A stretch of DNA of 64,000 nucleotides from Drosophila miranda (taxonomy: Eukaryota; Arthropoda; Insecta; Diptera; Drosophilidae), in NCBI RefSeq assembly GCF_003369915.1, contig NC_046676.1, positions 12,878,001-12,942,000 on the forward strand. The letters run 5' to 3'. Below the pieces are notes generated by a model, which saw only the letters and a program-made list of their open reading frames with translations, searched no databases and had not been told where the DNA came from. Made by a program: the position numbers and the translations under genes. Below, one piece after another: positions 1 through 9,931 of the stretch. Position 1 is the stretch's first letter. Every line of letters begins with the position of its first letter.

Positions 1-101
1 TTATTCATTGGGGAAGCTAACAGATTATGGAACTAATATGTTGGTTTGGGCTATTGAAGTACTGGATGGCTTGGGCTATGGGAGGTTTTCATTGATGAGT
101 C

Positions 102-2375
102 TTAGGGACAACAGGGATTCATGCAGTAGCCGCAGCAGTTCGAGTAGCAGAACCCTCCACAACAGTAATCGCAGGGATAGCAGCGGGGGGTGCAACAGTT
201 GCAGCCGCATGGCTGGACGCGGTCATACCCCTTTTTGATCATATGTTCGATAATGGCGCCTGAGGGATATTTGTTCTTCGAGTCGGTCCTTGGGGAAACC
301 TTTTTCTTCTCTGGCTCTGGCTCTAGCTCTGGCTCTAGCTCTGTCTCTAGCTCTGTCTCTAAGTCTGTCTCTAGCTCTGTCTCTAGCTCTGGGGATCTTA
401 TTCTTATCTCATCGGTTATCTCCTCATGAACATCGATAACCATCTCCTTGCCGTCCGAATCGAGTAATTTTTCTTCCGTCTCCGACCTGTAGACCGTCCT
501 TACTTGCAGCATGGACACATTATCATAATCATTTTGGTCAGTACTTTCTCCAGGCCTGAGCAATTGTTTGTCATTGACAAACGACCTTGCCGTAGAAGCA
601 AACGACGGACCGCCAGCCGAGGCCATATTATTCTTGTGGTCCATTTTAGAGACATTCTCGAACATCACATCCGTATTTCTGCTGGCCGCCGAATCAAGTC
701 GAATTTGGTTATCCGCCTTGACAGTCTTCTGGTACACAACGACATTGGGCTCCGACTTGAAATGATGTCCACTGGCACTGGGTTCAGATGCTGAAATCGA
801 TCGCGCTGGTCGCATCGCCGATCGCTCGCTGATTTTTCGACTATCTTCCGATCTTACATTGTTGATGTTCGGTGTGAGGCCATCTCGGTAGCTGCTTGGG
901 GGTTCGTTGGACGATCTTCGATCACTTGGACGATCACTTGGACGATCACTTGGACGACCGATTGACTCGCGGGTTCGACTTCTGGACGATCGACTATCCT
1001 GTGACTCGCGTTTTCGATCCCTTGACGATTGATGATCCTGTGGCTCGTGTCTCTGATGGTTCTCTGATTGGTATCTTTGATCTCTTTGAGTATCCGTTGG
1101 CTGGTGTCTTTGAGAGTCCTCTAATTGGTATCTTTGATCTCTTTGACGATCACTTGACTCGCGGATTCGACTCCTGGACGATCGACGATCCTGTGACTCT
1201 CGTTTTCGATCACTTGATACGCTTCTTCGATCACTTTGTGGGTCGACTCGATTACTTGACGATTGATGATCCTGTGGCTCGTGTCTCCTAGGGTCCTCTG
1301 CTTCTGAGTATCTTCGATCTCTTGGAGTATCCTTTGGCTGGTGTCTTTGAGAGTCCTCTAATTGGTATCTTTGATCTCTTTGATGATCCTTTGACTCGCG
1401 GGTTCGACCACTGGTCGATTCACGATCCTGTGACTCGCGTTTTCTATCACTTGATACGCTTCTTCGATCGCTCTGAAGATCCCTTGATTCGTTTCTTCTA
1501 GCACTTTGGGGATCGCTGGACTCGTGGGTTCGATAACTTGACAACTGACGATCCTCCGACTGGTATCTTTGATCTCTTTGATCACTTTGAGGATTGTATG
1601 TAATATGCTCGCCAGATTCTACCGAATAACTCAAATCGGACAGAGATTGCACGGTCTCTATGGTTTCTGCGTCAACATCGCCCAACATGTTAAGAGACTG
1701 AGTGTTCTTGATCGTCGTCGTTCTGGTCGTTTCCGACAGAGATTGCAGGGTCTCTATGGTTTCTGCGTCAACATCGCCCAACATGTTAAGAGACTGAGTC
1801 TTCTTGATCGTCTTCGTTTCCACCACCGGCTTGGAACCGTCCTCCGGGTACTTGGTCACCGTCATGTGAACGGTATTTATGTACTCCGTTTCGCCTGTGC
1901 GGTGCGTTAGCGCCTTCTCCTCCCCGAATATGTCGGTGACGGCCGTGTACTCAGACCCATCTTCGTCTTCGGGCGTTTGGGACCCCGAGTCCACGGAGCA
2001 TATTTCAGGATCGTAGGATATGTCTGTCTGGGTGAAGGCATTTTGGCAGGGGCAGCTGTAACTTTCTCTGCTTTGCCGATTGCCTCTCCTCCGGCACCTT
2101 CTCTTCTTCGGGGCCGACTGGCCGACTTCTGGATTCTGCGGCCACTGTCCACCGCCTTCCCCCTGGCAGCCGCATAGGCACATGCACGGGGTACATTGGG
2201 GATGCACTAAGCCGCAGTTCCCGAACCGCATACAGAAGAAATTAGGACCGGGCACACACTCCTCGATGCGGTGGGCCATCTGCATAGCCTGGGCATCGGA
2301 ACGGCACATACATTGGGGGGGATTCTGGGGCTCATTGCCATTGCCCGCCGGGCATCTCCACATGTAGCCGTGCAT
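102..2375 (-). CDS. Cysteine-rich, Ser/Arg/Asp-rich low-complexity protein (757 aa), unrecognised
   Basis: This is a single uninterrupted frame from an ATG to a TAA. The first 80 or so residues hold about eleven cysteines in CxC and CxxC spacing (for example TPCMCLCGC). The last 38 residues hold fourteen more (CYPCDYCCGGFC, MNPCCP). The long middle is hydrophilic and repetitive: a twice-repeated block around QSLNMLGDVDAETIET, many DRxS/RES/HEPQDHQ-type units rich in Ser, Arg, Asp and Gln, and a Glu-Leu-Glu-Thr run near the C-terminus. Cysteine-rich ends resemble Drosophila sperm-tail and Mst-type proteins in style only, and I do not recognise the family. It is divergent from gene A, 284 bases away. 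The frame stays open for some codons upstream of the ATG without another ATG, so an extra 5' exon cannot be excluded. Confidence 0.7.
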   Translation of the reverse strand: MHGYMWRCPAGNGNEPQNPPQCMCRSDAQAMQMAHRIEECVPGPNFFCMRFGNCGLVHPQCTPCMCLCGCQGEGGGQWPQNPEVGQSAPKKRRCRRRGNRQSRESYSCPCQNAFTQTDISYDPEICSVDSGSQTPEDEDGSEYTAVTDIFGEEKALTHRTGETEYINTVHMTVTKYPEDGSKPVVETKTIKKTQSLNMLGDVDAETIETLQSLSETTRTTTIKNTQSLNMLGDVDAETIETVQSLSDLSYSVESGEHITYNPQSDQRDQRYQSEDRQLSSYRTHESSDPQSARRNESRDLQSDRRSVSSDRKRESQDRESTSGRTRESKDHQRDQRYQLEDSQRHQPKDTPRDRRYSEAEDPRRHEPQDHQSSSNRVDPQSDRRSVSSDRKRESQDRRSSRSRIRESSDRQRDQRYQLEDSQRHQPTDTQRDQRYQSENHQRHEPQDHQSSRDRKRESQDSRSSRSRTRESIGRPSDRPSDRPSDRRSSNEPPSSYRDGLTPNINNVRSEDSRKISERSAMRPARSISASEPSASGHHFKSEPNVVVYQKTVKADNQIRLDSAASRNTDVMFENVSKMDHKNNMASAGGPSFASTARSFVNDKQLLRPGESTDQNDYDNVSMLQVRTVYRSETEEKLLDSDGKEMVIDVHEEITDEIRIRSPELETELETDLETELETELEPELEPEPEKKKVSPRTDSKNKYPSGAIIEHMIKKGYDRVQPCGCNCCTPRCYPCDYCCGGFCYSNCCGYCMNPCCP
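311..391 (-). repeat. Coding short tandem repeat (Glu-Leu-Glu-Thr/Pro)
   Basis: On the plus strand this is a run of CTCTAG/CTCTGT/CTCTGG hexamer variants. On the minus strand it encodes alternating ELET, ELEP and DLET units near the C-terminus of the cysteine-rich protein. The frame is kept throughout. Confidence 0.8.
1639..1816 (-). repeat. Internal 96-base (32-codon) duplication in the cysteine-rich protein gene
   Basis: The 82 bases from 1639 and the 82 bases from 1735 match except for a few positions, with an exact offset of 96 bases. Both encode the block around QSLNMLGDVDAETIET. The near identity points to a recent in-frame duplication or to gene conversion within the gene. Confidence 0.85.
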
Positions 2376-2659
2376 CTTGGATGGGACACAACATTCAGAG
2401 TGTTCTTTGATATGGGAGGAACCGCCAATTACATTTAACGCAATGAGTGAATATGAGAAAATTTTGGGTGCCCAACAAACAATTTTTTTTGTTGTTTATT
2501 TTTGTTTGAAGTTTTATTCAGAGTAACCCATTTCTAGGCCATATAGAGACCCTTTTATACAAAATCAAGGGTTCCCATAGTTCCAGTCTAAAAATCATCC
2601 GTATTTTGGTTAGCTTTCACAGGATTTAAATTAAAAGTAAAGAAAATTATTGTGTGGAA
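2376..2659. promoter_or_regulatory. Divergent promoter region between the cysteine-rich protein gene and gene A
   Basis: These 284 bases separate two start codons that point away from each other. The stretch is AT-rich, with T-runs near 2486-2510. It must hold both 5' leaders and core promoters unless a distant 5' exon exists. I see no strong TATA box. Confidence 0.5.
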
Positions 2660-5202
2660 ATGAGTAGCGATCAGAAGAGACTGAATGAATTCTTTAAGAA
2701 GCTCGATTTTGCCAAGTGGTACACTGGCATTTCCGAGTACCAGCTGGCGGCCATTGGCGGCATCTCCGACGGACTGCAGGACGACTTTGAGCAGGGGACC
2801 GGCTTCCGGGTGGAGAAGTGCCTGAAGATGCTCGGCGTCCATCCGGTGATCGGCATGCGGAAGATCCTCGCCATGGTGCGGCTCAGTCGGGGCAACGATC
2901 TGGCCTTCCTCTTCTTCGTCCTCGAGGGATACTACAAGACACGCCACAAGGACGGCGTCTACAGCATCAACGAAAAGCTGCTCATGGTCGCCATATCCAA
3001 GATTGATCTGCTGCCCACGCTCAAAGAGCTGGACCGGATCCTGCCACCGCCGCAGCTGAGTCGCCTGGATGCCCAGTATCTGCAGCGGATGAACCCAGAT
3101 TCGGTAAAGCAGCCCAAGAATTCCACCGCTGCACTGATCAAAAGGTCGAAGGCCACCAAGAAATACGCCAGAAATCCGTACAGCCAGCGCTTGCGGCGGC
3201 CTGTGTCCAATCCCACGTGCTACGCCCCAAAGGAAGAGCCCAAGCTTGTGGTCAATTTTCCCTTTTGGGCGCGGGGTTGTCAGCCCGACTACGGAAAGTC
3301 GCGCGATCCCCACTGGTTTTCCGTCTACAAGCTCGATCCGGGGAAGCGTGTAGTCAAGCGCACCCTCGACGAGACCATCGACAAGTACCTCCAGCTGATG
3401 GAGCTGTCAAGCCAGGCGGACACCAATGAAGAGTCGAAACTGGCCTACGAGAAGGCCAAGCAGCAGCCGATGTTCAAGGAGCCCGTCCTCTGCACGTACC
3501 ACCAGGCGATGCTCGAACAGGCTCAGCAGCTCAAGGATGAGCTCACCGTGAAGGCGCGGGACCGTTGCCTGGAGATGGCGGACCCCAGGCTGCCGAACAG
3601 CAGGGTGCGGAGGAAGCGCATCATCGACCAGCTGGAGTACGACATCGAAGCGTCCTTGGAGCGGTACTACCAGGCCAATCGCACCGATCAGCTGAAAGTG
3701 CTGGCCCTCAAAGACGACAGCTGTGTGGTGTGCCAGGAGGCGCTCGTGAAGATAGCCTGGCCCAAGCCTGGCCAGAAGGCGGGAAGGGCTCTGGTGGGAG
3801 AGCACTGCCCCATGGCGCACACGGCCACCACAGAGGCATTCACGGGTAGGCGGTTGAGCGGTGGTGGACTCAACAGCGATCCCCCAGAGACGGAGGAGGT
3901 GTCCTTCAGGTTGGCCGGCGGTGGCCTGCACATGGACAAAATCGACTTCAACCTGGAGCCGGTGCCGAAGAACCCAATCGAGGTGGACGATTGCGAGGGC
4001 CACTCGGAGGCACCCAAGTCGCACATCAGCTTTCTCTTGGATGGGAAAAAGATCAAGCACATGGCCCTGCCCCGGGCCAAGCCAGTGAAGCCCTCTGGCT
4101 GCAAGTTCTACAGCACCATCAAGCACACCAGGAAGAGCTTCTTCCGAGCACCTGGCGACCACTTGCCGTACAATTTCCGGTACCATCGGGTGCTGCAGTC
4201 GGGCCAACCAAAGCCCTACGACCTGGCGAAAATCATCACAAAGTCGATTGTAAAGGCACTCGAGAAATCGCAGAACGAGGAAATGACTGGCGAAACGTGC
4301 CCATTCGTACAACCCTTCAAAAAGCTGCTGCCAGAGCTGAAGAATGAGGAGCCGAACAGACAGCAGTACCCAGCCTCGAAAGATTCCACTTTTCCCTCGT
4401 CTGAAACCACAGAATCCTTGGACGAATCAAGCGATCACAGCACCCGCAGTCACGTGGATCACAAGGTGGAAATCGTGGATGCTGTGGTGCGCTGTGCCAA
4501 GGCCATCTGGACAAAGAAGGCGGCCATCAAGAGGGCCGAAATGGATCGCAATGAACGGGAGAAATCGAAACACTCCCCCAGTCCCGAGGTGTTGCACTAC
4601 GACATGGAGCACTTTAATCCAGATGATGACGAGCTCATGGATCGCATGCTGTCCGACGGCATGAGAGAGCTGAAGAAGAGCCACCGCTTTGTGCTGGCCA
4701 CCCTGCCGGACTCCCACAAGATTCCCGTGCTCCGGCAGTGGATCAAGCGGCGTTACGGCAAGGTCTACTCTTGGCGCGAGCTGCAGGACAACCTCAACGA
4801 ATCGTTGGAGGTCTTCGAGATGGTCTCAAGGCTGCAGAGCCATCCTCCCAGGCCGGACAAAATGGGCTTAACCACTATGCCCGAATCTAGGCAGAACTAT
4901 GCTTACCACAAACAGACCATGGCAGAGGTAACTATGCGAGCGCACTTATCGCACATCTCATCCCATCTCATCTGCAGGCGGATCGAGTAAGGAAGGCGTA
5001 CTTCACGCGGCTGAACAATGCGTACTTGGAGCAGATGACCGCCTGCTGGTATGCCATGGGGAACTACCTCTGTCCGGGCGGACCGCCGCGGAAGACCTTC
5101 TACGCCTACATGGCCTCCAATCACAAGGATCTGTTGCGGGTCAAGCCCTGGAACGGGGAGCACATAGACCGCCGGAAATTTGGCGATAAGAAAAACAAAT
5201 AA
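2660..5202 (+). CDS. Gene A: unrecognised 830-aa protein, complete copy, two exons
   Basis: Exon 1 runs 2660-4927 and exon 2 runs 4978-5202, separated by a 50-base intron (gtaact...ctgcag). Splicing joins MAE to ADRVRKAYFTRLNNAYLEQM and the protein ends GDKKNK. The first ATG (2660) is used; an in-frame GTG lies just before it. The protein is hydrophilic and basic in parts, with a helical-looking N-terminus (LNEFFKKLDFAKWYTGI), a CVVC pair in the middle and a conserved-looking C-terminal segment (RQWIKRRYGKVYSWREL). I see no signal peptide, membrane segment or named domain. It converges on the bromodomain gene, with 38 bases between the two stop codons. This is the only full copy: 3497 onward recurs twice downstream as truncated, frameshifted copies. 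Confidence 0.8.
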
Positions 5203-5211
5203 ATCTTTATT
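5198..5211. terminator. Interlocked poly(A) signals of two convergent genes
   Basis: AATAAA at 5198-5203 on the plus strand overlaps the TAA stop of gene A. AATAAA on the minus strand (TTTATT at 5206-5211) serves the bromodomain gene. The signals are two bases apart, so the two messages are expected to overlap at their 3' ends. The same arrangement is kept in the two downstream copies (about 8361-8374 and 11552-11565). Confidence 0.7.
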
Positions 5212-5240
5212 CTCCGGCTCGGGCTTCATTTACAACTAGT

Positions 5241-5999
5241 CTATAGGTAGATCTTGGAACGGGTGCGACGGCCGGAACTATGACCCTTGCTGGCCAAGTA
5301 CCTCACAATGGTGCACTTCGTCTGGGTCTTCAGGCTTTCCAAGTTGAACTCCATGCCGCCCTTGATGATCGGGATGTTCTCCATCTCCTTGATTATGTGA
5401 ATAACCCTGTGCAGGACTTCACCCCTGAGCTTCTTGAGCCTGTCGCCAAGATGATTATTCTCCTTGGCAGTCCATGGACGCACGGCAGCCTCATTCGACG
5501 AACGGCTCTGGAGCTGTTGTCGACGGGCCCTAGTCATTTTAACGCCCCCATCCTCATGCGGATTAACTGGTGCGCCAGGGATCGTGGCGCTCGGAAACAT
5601 GCTGCTCACGGCATTCTTGGTTTTGGTGTCGCTCCTGTCAGTGGAAGCGATCTCGGAAAACATAGCCTCAAAGATGGCCTGCAGTTTCTTGGCCATTTGG
5701 TGGCACAAATGGTCTGGCGTAGTGTAGAGATACGTGTTGTCGAACATCAGGCGCACGTCCCGCACAAATTCATCGACATTCGCGTACAGTCCGGCCTGGC
5801 AGCGAGTCCTGATCGAGCTCAGATCCATGGGCTTCTTGACAATATTGTGGTAGTCGTGCAGGCCCAAATATGGTGCATCTATCGGCTCGTAGAATATCCA
5901 GGCCAGTTTCTTGTATTGGCGGGAGAACAGCTTTCTGATGATGGCCTTGCAGGCTTTGCTCTCCGGAAAAGGCTCCGGGTTACGGTTGCGGTTCGACAT
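5241..5999 (-). CDS. tBRD-3: Half-BET bromodomain-ET protein, tBRD-3-like, copy 1 (252 aa)
   Basis: The bromodomain spans residues 15-113: a WIF shelf at 34-36 (WPF in BET proteins), HDYHNIVKKPMDL at 48-60 and the C helix with MAKKLQAIFEAMF. An ET-like domain (about 180-240) carries LRGEVLHRVIHIIKEME and LESLKTQTKCTIVRYLA. One bromodomain plus one ET domain is half of a BET protein and fits the Drosophila testis-specific tBRD group, known to work with TAF paralogues in spermatocytes; the exact orthology is inferred. The asparagine that binds acetyl-lysine in BET proteins (YN in BRD4) is Thr93 here (LYTTPDH). The start is the ATG at 5999, preceded by an A-rich leader. A GGCAACGCTG promoter motif lies about 90 bases upstream. 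Confidence 0.85.
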   Translation of the reverse strand: MSNRNRNPEPFPESKACKAIIRKLFSRQYKKLAWIFYEPIDAPYLGLHDYHNIVKKPMDLSSIRTRCQAGLYANVDEFVRDVRLMFDNTYLYTTPDHLCHQMAKKLQAIFEAMFSEIASTDRSDTKTKNAVSSMFPSATIPGAPVNPHEDGGVKMTRARRQQLQSRSSNEAAVRPWTAKENNHLGDRLKKLRGEVLHRVIHIIKEMENIPIIKGGMEFNLESLKTQTKCTIVRYLASKGHSSGRRTRSKIYL

Positions 6000-6087
6000 T
6001 TTTTTTCGGTGAAAATAAAGCAATAAGAATTGAAAGGCAGTTTGAAACTAATCAAGCTCACGACGTCACTCTGAAATCGAATGAGTT

Positions 6088-6100
6088 GGCAACGCTGCAG
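6088..6100. promoter_or_regulatory. GGCAACGCTGCAG core-promoter-like motif
   Basis: The motif lies about 90 bases upstream of bromodomain gene copy 1. It resembles the GGCAACGCTG element described for Drosophila core promoters. The same string precedes copies 2 and 3 (9248-9260, 12454-12466). Confidence 0.45.
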
Positions 6101-6127
6101 CACAGGGTTGCTCTGACTGTGGAAGTA

Positions 6128-6740
6128 TTATTTTTCAGTGAAAACATTGAATTTGCGTATGTTATATGTGGTGACGACCCAGGGGCTCGAATCGGAGATT
6201 AGCTCCTCGGCGGACATCAAGTGGGGCGTCGAATAGTTGCGGCGGAAGCGCATGAAGAGCTCGACGAACACGTGCGGCAGACTGTGATCGGGCTTGGACA
6301 GCTGCTTCTCGAAGTGGGAATCCACCTGGATCAGAGCCTGCTTCATGGCGTCCAGATCCGCCTTCGACTCACAGTCGGCCACATGTCGGAGGCCCAGCAT
6401 GGCCACATCTACGACTGCATAGCGCAGCCCGAATACGTTGCACAGGTCCACGTTTATGGGCACCGCCTTCTTGATGTCCTCCGGGCGGAAACGCATCAGA
6501 TCCGCGCAGCACTCGTGGGGCAGCTTGCTGGCCTCCCTGGCCATTTGGTAGGTCACATTCGAAGTGTAGAACTCGTCGACCATCTCGGGCTGGTCCCGCA
6601 GTTTCCCCATGTCCGACATTTTGACCGCCAGCGCCTTGGTCTGCTCCAGGAAGGCGTCCTGCCGGAAGTCGTGGTCCCAGTACCAGCGCAGCCTGCACAG
6701 CTGGAGCTTGCTCAGGCAGTAGCTCAGGGGACTGTACTCG
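6128..6740 (-). pseudogene. Gene C fragment, copy 1 (5'-truncated at the unit junction)
   Basis: It corresponds to the last 204 residues of gene C, with the same stop as the complete copy. The frame is open from the junction at 6740. The N-terminal part, about 54 residues, is replaced by antisense gene A sequence. A Met at 6619 could still start a 163-residue product, but the original promoter and N-terminus are gone. The stop is 128 bases upstream of the bromodomain gene start on the same strand. Confidence 0.8.
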
Positions 6741-8365
6741 TACCACCAGGCGATGCTCGAACAGGCTCAGCAGCTCAAGGATGAGCTCACCGTGAAGGCG
6801 CGGGACCGTTGCCTGGAGATGGCGGACCCCAGGCTGCCGAACAGCAGGGTGCGGAGGAAGCGCATCATCGACCAGCTGGAGTACGACATCGAAGCGTCCT
6901 TGGAGCGGTACTACCAGGCCATTCGCACCGATCAGCTGAAAGCGCTGGCCCTCAAAGACGACAGCTGTGTGGTGTGCCAGGAGGCGCTCGTGAAGATAGC
7001 CTGGCCCAAGCCTGGCCAGAAGGCGAGAAGCCACCACTGAGGCATTCACGGGTAGGCGGTTGAGCGGTGGTGGACTCAACAGCGATCCCCCAGAGACGGA
7101 GGAGGTGTCCTTCAGGTTGGCCGGCGGTGGCCTGCACATGGACAAAATCGACTTCAACCTGGAGCCGGTGCCGAAGAACCCAATCGAGGTGGACGATTGC
7201 GAGGGCCACTCGGAGGCACCCAAGTCGCACATCAGCTTTCTCTTGGATGGGAAAAAGATCAAGCACATGGCCCTGCCCCGGGCCAAGCCAGTGAAGCCCT
7301 CTGGCTGCAAGTTCTACAGCACCATCAAGCACACCAGGAAGAGCTTCTTCCGAGCACCTGGCGACCACTTGCCGTACAATTTCCGGTACCATCGGGTGCT
7401 GCAGTCGGGCCAACCAAAGCCCTACGACCTGGCGAAAATCATCACAAAGTCGATTGTAAAGGCACTCGAGAAATCGCAGAACGAGGAAATGACTGGCGAA
7501 ACGTGCCCATTCGTACAACCCTTCAAAAAGCTGCTGCCAGAGCTGAAGAATGAGGAGCCGAACAGACAGCAGTACCCAGCCTCGAAAGATTCCACTTTTC
7601 CCTCGTCTGAAACCACAGAATCCTTGGACGAATCAAGCGATCACAGCACCCGCAGTCACGTGGATCACAAGGTGGAAATCGTGGATGCTGTGGTGCGCTG
7701 TGCCAAGGCCATCTGGACAAAGAAGGCGGCCATCAAGAGGGCCGAAATGGATCGCAATGAACGGGCGAAATCGAAACACTCCCCCAGTCCCGAGGTGTTG
7801 CACTACGACATGGAGCCGACGGCATGAGAGAGCTGAAGAAGAGCCACCGCTTTGTGCTGGCCACCCTGCCGGACTCCCACAAGATTCCCGTGCTCCGGCA
7901 GTGGATCAAGCGGCGTTACGGCAAGGTCTACTCTTGGCGCGAGCTGCAGGACAACCTCAACGAATCGTTGGAGGTCTTCGAGATGGTCTCGAGGCTGCAG
8001 AGCCATCCTCCCAGGCCGGACAAAATGGGCTTAACCACTATGCCCGAATCTAGGCAGAACTATGCTTACCACAAACAGACCATGGCAGAGGTAACTATGC
8101 GAGCGCACTTATCGCACATCTCATCCCATCTCATCTGCAGGCGGATCGAGTAAGGAAGGCGTACTTCACGCGGCTGAACAATGCGTACTTGGAGCAGATG
8201 ACCGCCTGCTGGTATGCCATGGGGAACTACCTCTGTCCGGGCGGACCGCCGCGGAAGACCTTCTACGCCTACATGGCCTCCAATCACAAGGATCTGTTGC
8301 GGGTCAAGCCCTGGAACGGGGAGCACATAGACCGCCGGAAATTTGGCGATAAGAAAAACAAATAA
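6741..8365 (+). pseudogene. Gene A truncated copy in unit 2
   Basis: It lacks the first 279 or so codons of gene A and their promoter. Relative to the complete copy it has a 38-base deletion near 7024, after which the original frame meets a TGA at 7038, and a 43-base deletion near 7815. Together they remove 81 bases, so the original frame resumes for the last part and for exon 2, whose 50-base intron is intact. Transcription could only come from flanking DNA. It is probably non-coding in the original sense. Confidence 0.85.
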
Positions 8366-8403
8366 ATCTTTATTCCCCGGCTCGGGCTTCATTTACAACT
8401 AGT

Positions 8404-9159
8404 CTATAGGTAGATCTTGGAACGGGTGCGACGGCCGGAACTATGACCCTTGCTGGCCAAGTACCTCACAATGGTGCACTTCGTCTGCGCCTTCAGGCTT
8501 TCCAAGTTGAACTGCATGCCGCCGTTGATGATCGGGATGTTCTCCATTTCCTTGATTATGAGAATAACCCTGTGCAGGACTTCACCCCTGAGATTCTTGA
8601 GCCTGTCGCCAAGATGATTATTCTCCTTGGCAGTCCATGGACGCACGGCAGCCTCATTCGCCGAACGGCTCTGGAGCTGTTGTCGACGGGCCCTAGTCAT
8701 TTTAACGCCCCCATCCTCATGCGAATTAACTGGTGCGCCAGGGATCGTGCCGCTCACGGCATTCTTGGTTTTGGTGTCGCTCCTGTCAGTGGAAGCGATC
8801 TCGGAAAACATAGCCTCAAAGATGGCCTGCAGTTTCTTGGCCATTTGGTGGCACAAATGGTCTGGCGTAGTGTAGAGATACGTGTTGTCGAACATCAGGC
8901 GCACGTCCCGCACAAATTCATCGACATTCGCGTACAGTCCGGCCTGGCAGCGAGTCCTGATCGAGCTCAGATCCATGGGCTTCTTGACAATATTGTGGTA
9001 GTCGTGCAGGCCCAAATATGGTGCATCTATCGGCTCGTAGAATATCCAGGCCAGTTTCTTGTATTGGCGGGAGAACAGCTTTCTGATGATGGCCTTGCAG
9101 GCATTGCTCTCCGGAAAAGGCTCCGGGTTACGGTTGCGGATACGGTTGCGGTTCGACAT
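8404..9159 (-). CDS. tBRD-3: Half-BET bromodomain-ET protein, tBRD-3-like, copy 2 (251 aa)
   Basis: The frame is intact with the same domain order as copy 1: bromodomain, linker, ET. The N-terminus carries an extra RIRN unit (NRNRIRNRNPEP), shared with copy 3. In the linker, five residues present in copies 1 and 3 (around SMFPSA) are missing, an in-frame 15-base loss specific to this copy. The ET domain differs from copy 1 at five residues and matches copy 3. The Thr at the acetyl-lysine Asn position is kept. The start is the ATG at 9159. The immediate upstream DNA includes the 41 bases missing from copy 1, so its promoter spacing differs. Confidence 0.85.
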   Translation of the reverse strand: MSNRNRIRNRNPEPFPESNACKAIIRKLFSRQYKKLAWIFYEPIDAPYLGLHDYHNIVKKPMDLSSIRTRCQAGLYANVDEFVRDVRLMFDNTYLYTTPDHLCHQMAKKLQAIFEAMFSEIASTDRSDTKTKNAVSGTIPGAPVNSHEDGGVKMTRARRQQLQSRSANEAAVRPWTAKENNHLGDRLKNLRGEVLHRVILIIKEMENIPIINGGMQFNLESLKAQTKCTIVRYLASKGHSSGRRTRSKIYL

Positions 9160-9328
9160 TTTTTTTCGGTGAAAATAAAGCAATAAGAATTGAAAGGCAG
9201 TATGAAACTAATCAAGCTCACGGCGTCACTCTGAAATCGAATGAGTTGGCAACGCTGCAGCACAGGGTTGCTCTGACTGCCGGAACTAGTTCTCATGAAC
9301 GTTCGGTTAAACTTTTAGTGTGGAAGTA

Positions 9329-9931
9329 TTATTTTTCAGTGAAAACATTGAATTTGCGTATGTTATATGTGGTGACGACCCAGGGGCTCGAATCGGAGAT
9401 TAGCTCCTCGGCGGACATCAAGTGGGGCGTCGAATAGTTGCGGCGGAAGCGCATGAAGAGCTCGACGAACACGTGCGGCAGACTGTGATCGGGCTTGGAC
9501 AGCTGCTTCTCGAAGTGGGAATCCACCTGGATCAGAGCCTGCTTCATGGCGTCCAGATCCGCCTTCGACTCACAGTCGGCCACATGTCGGAGGCCCAGCA
9601 TAGCCACATCTACGACTGCATAGCGCAGCCCGAATACGTTGCACAGGTCCACGTTTATGGGCACCGCCTTCTTGATGTCCTCCGGGCGGAAACGCATCAG
9701 ATCCGCGCAGCACTCGTGGGGCAGCTTGCTGGCCTCCCTGGCCATTTGGTAGGTCACATTCGAAGTGTAGAACTCGTCGACCACCTCGGGCTGGTCCCGC
9801 AGTCCGACATTTTGACCGCCAGCGCCTTGGTCTGCTCCAGGAAGGCGTCCTGCCGGAAGTCGTGGTCCCAGTACCAGCGCAGCCTCCACAGCTGGAGCTT
9901 GCTCAGGCAGTAGCTCAGGGGACTGTACTCG
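9329..9931 (-). pseudogene. Gene C fragment, copy 2 (5'-truncated and frameshifted)
   Basis: It matches the C-terminal part of gene C but has lost ten bases near 9803, which throws the upstream part of the fragment out of frame. By chance the new frame joins an open antisense frame across the gene A pseudocopy, giving a long hybrid ORF reaching an ATG at 10459. That hybrid is reported separately as a finding. Confidence 0.8.

Larger units (their letters stand above)
3497..6740. repeat. Tandem unit 1 of 3 (3,244 bases)
   Basis: This is the left copy of a head-to-tail triplication. It runs from the middle of gene A through bromodomain gene copy 1 to the middle of gene C. At 6740/6741 the gene C sequence gtactcg passes straight into gene A sequence (taccaccagg), with the two bases CG shared by both parents. 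It lacks about 41 bases found in units 2 and 3 upstream of the bromodomain gene (after position 6118). Confidence 0.95.
6741..9931. repeat. Tandem unit 2 of 3 (3,191 bases)
   Basis: This is the middle copy. It shares with unit 3 two deletions in the gene A part and many substitutions absent from unit 1, so units 2 and 3 are closest relatives. It alone has a 15-base in-frame loss in the bromodomain gene and a 10-base loss in the gene C part. Its right junction at 9931/9932 is identical to the unit 1/2 junction. Confidence 0.95.

Noticed and set aside
3407-4312. 301-codon minus-strand frame inside gene A
   Set aside because: It is an antisense shadow of a real exon. Only its fusion with gene C in unit 2 was worth reporting.
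5280-6026. Plus-strand open frames of about 250 codons opposite each bromodomain gene
   Set aside because: They are antisense shadows present in all copies; the minus strand encodes the recognisable domains.
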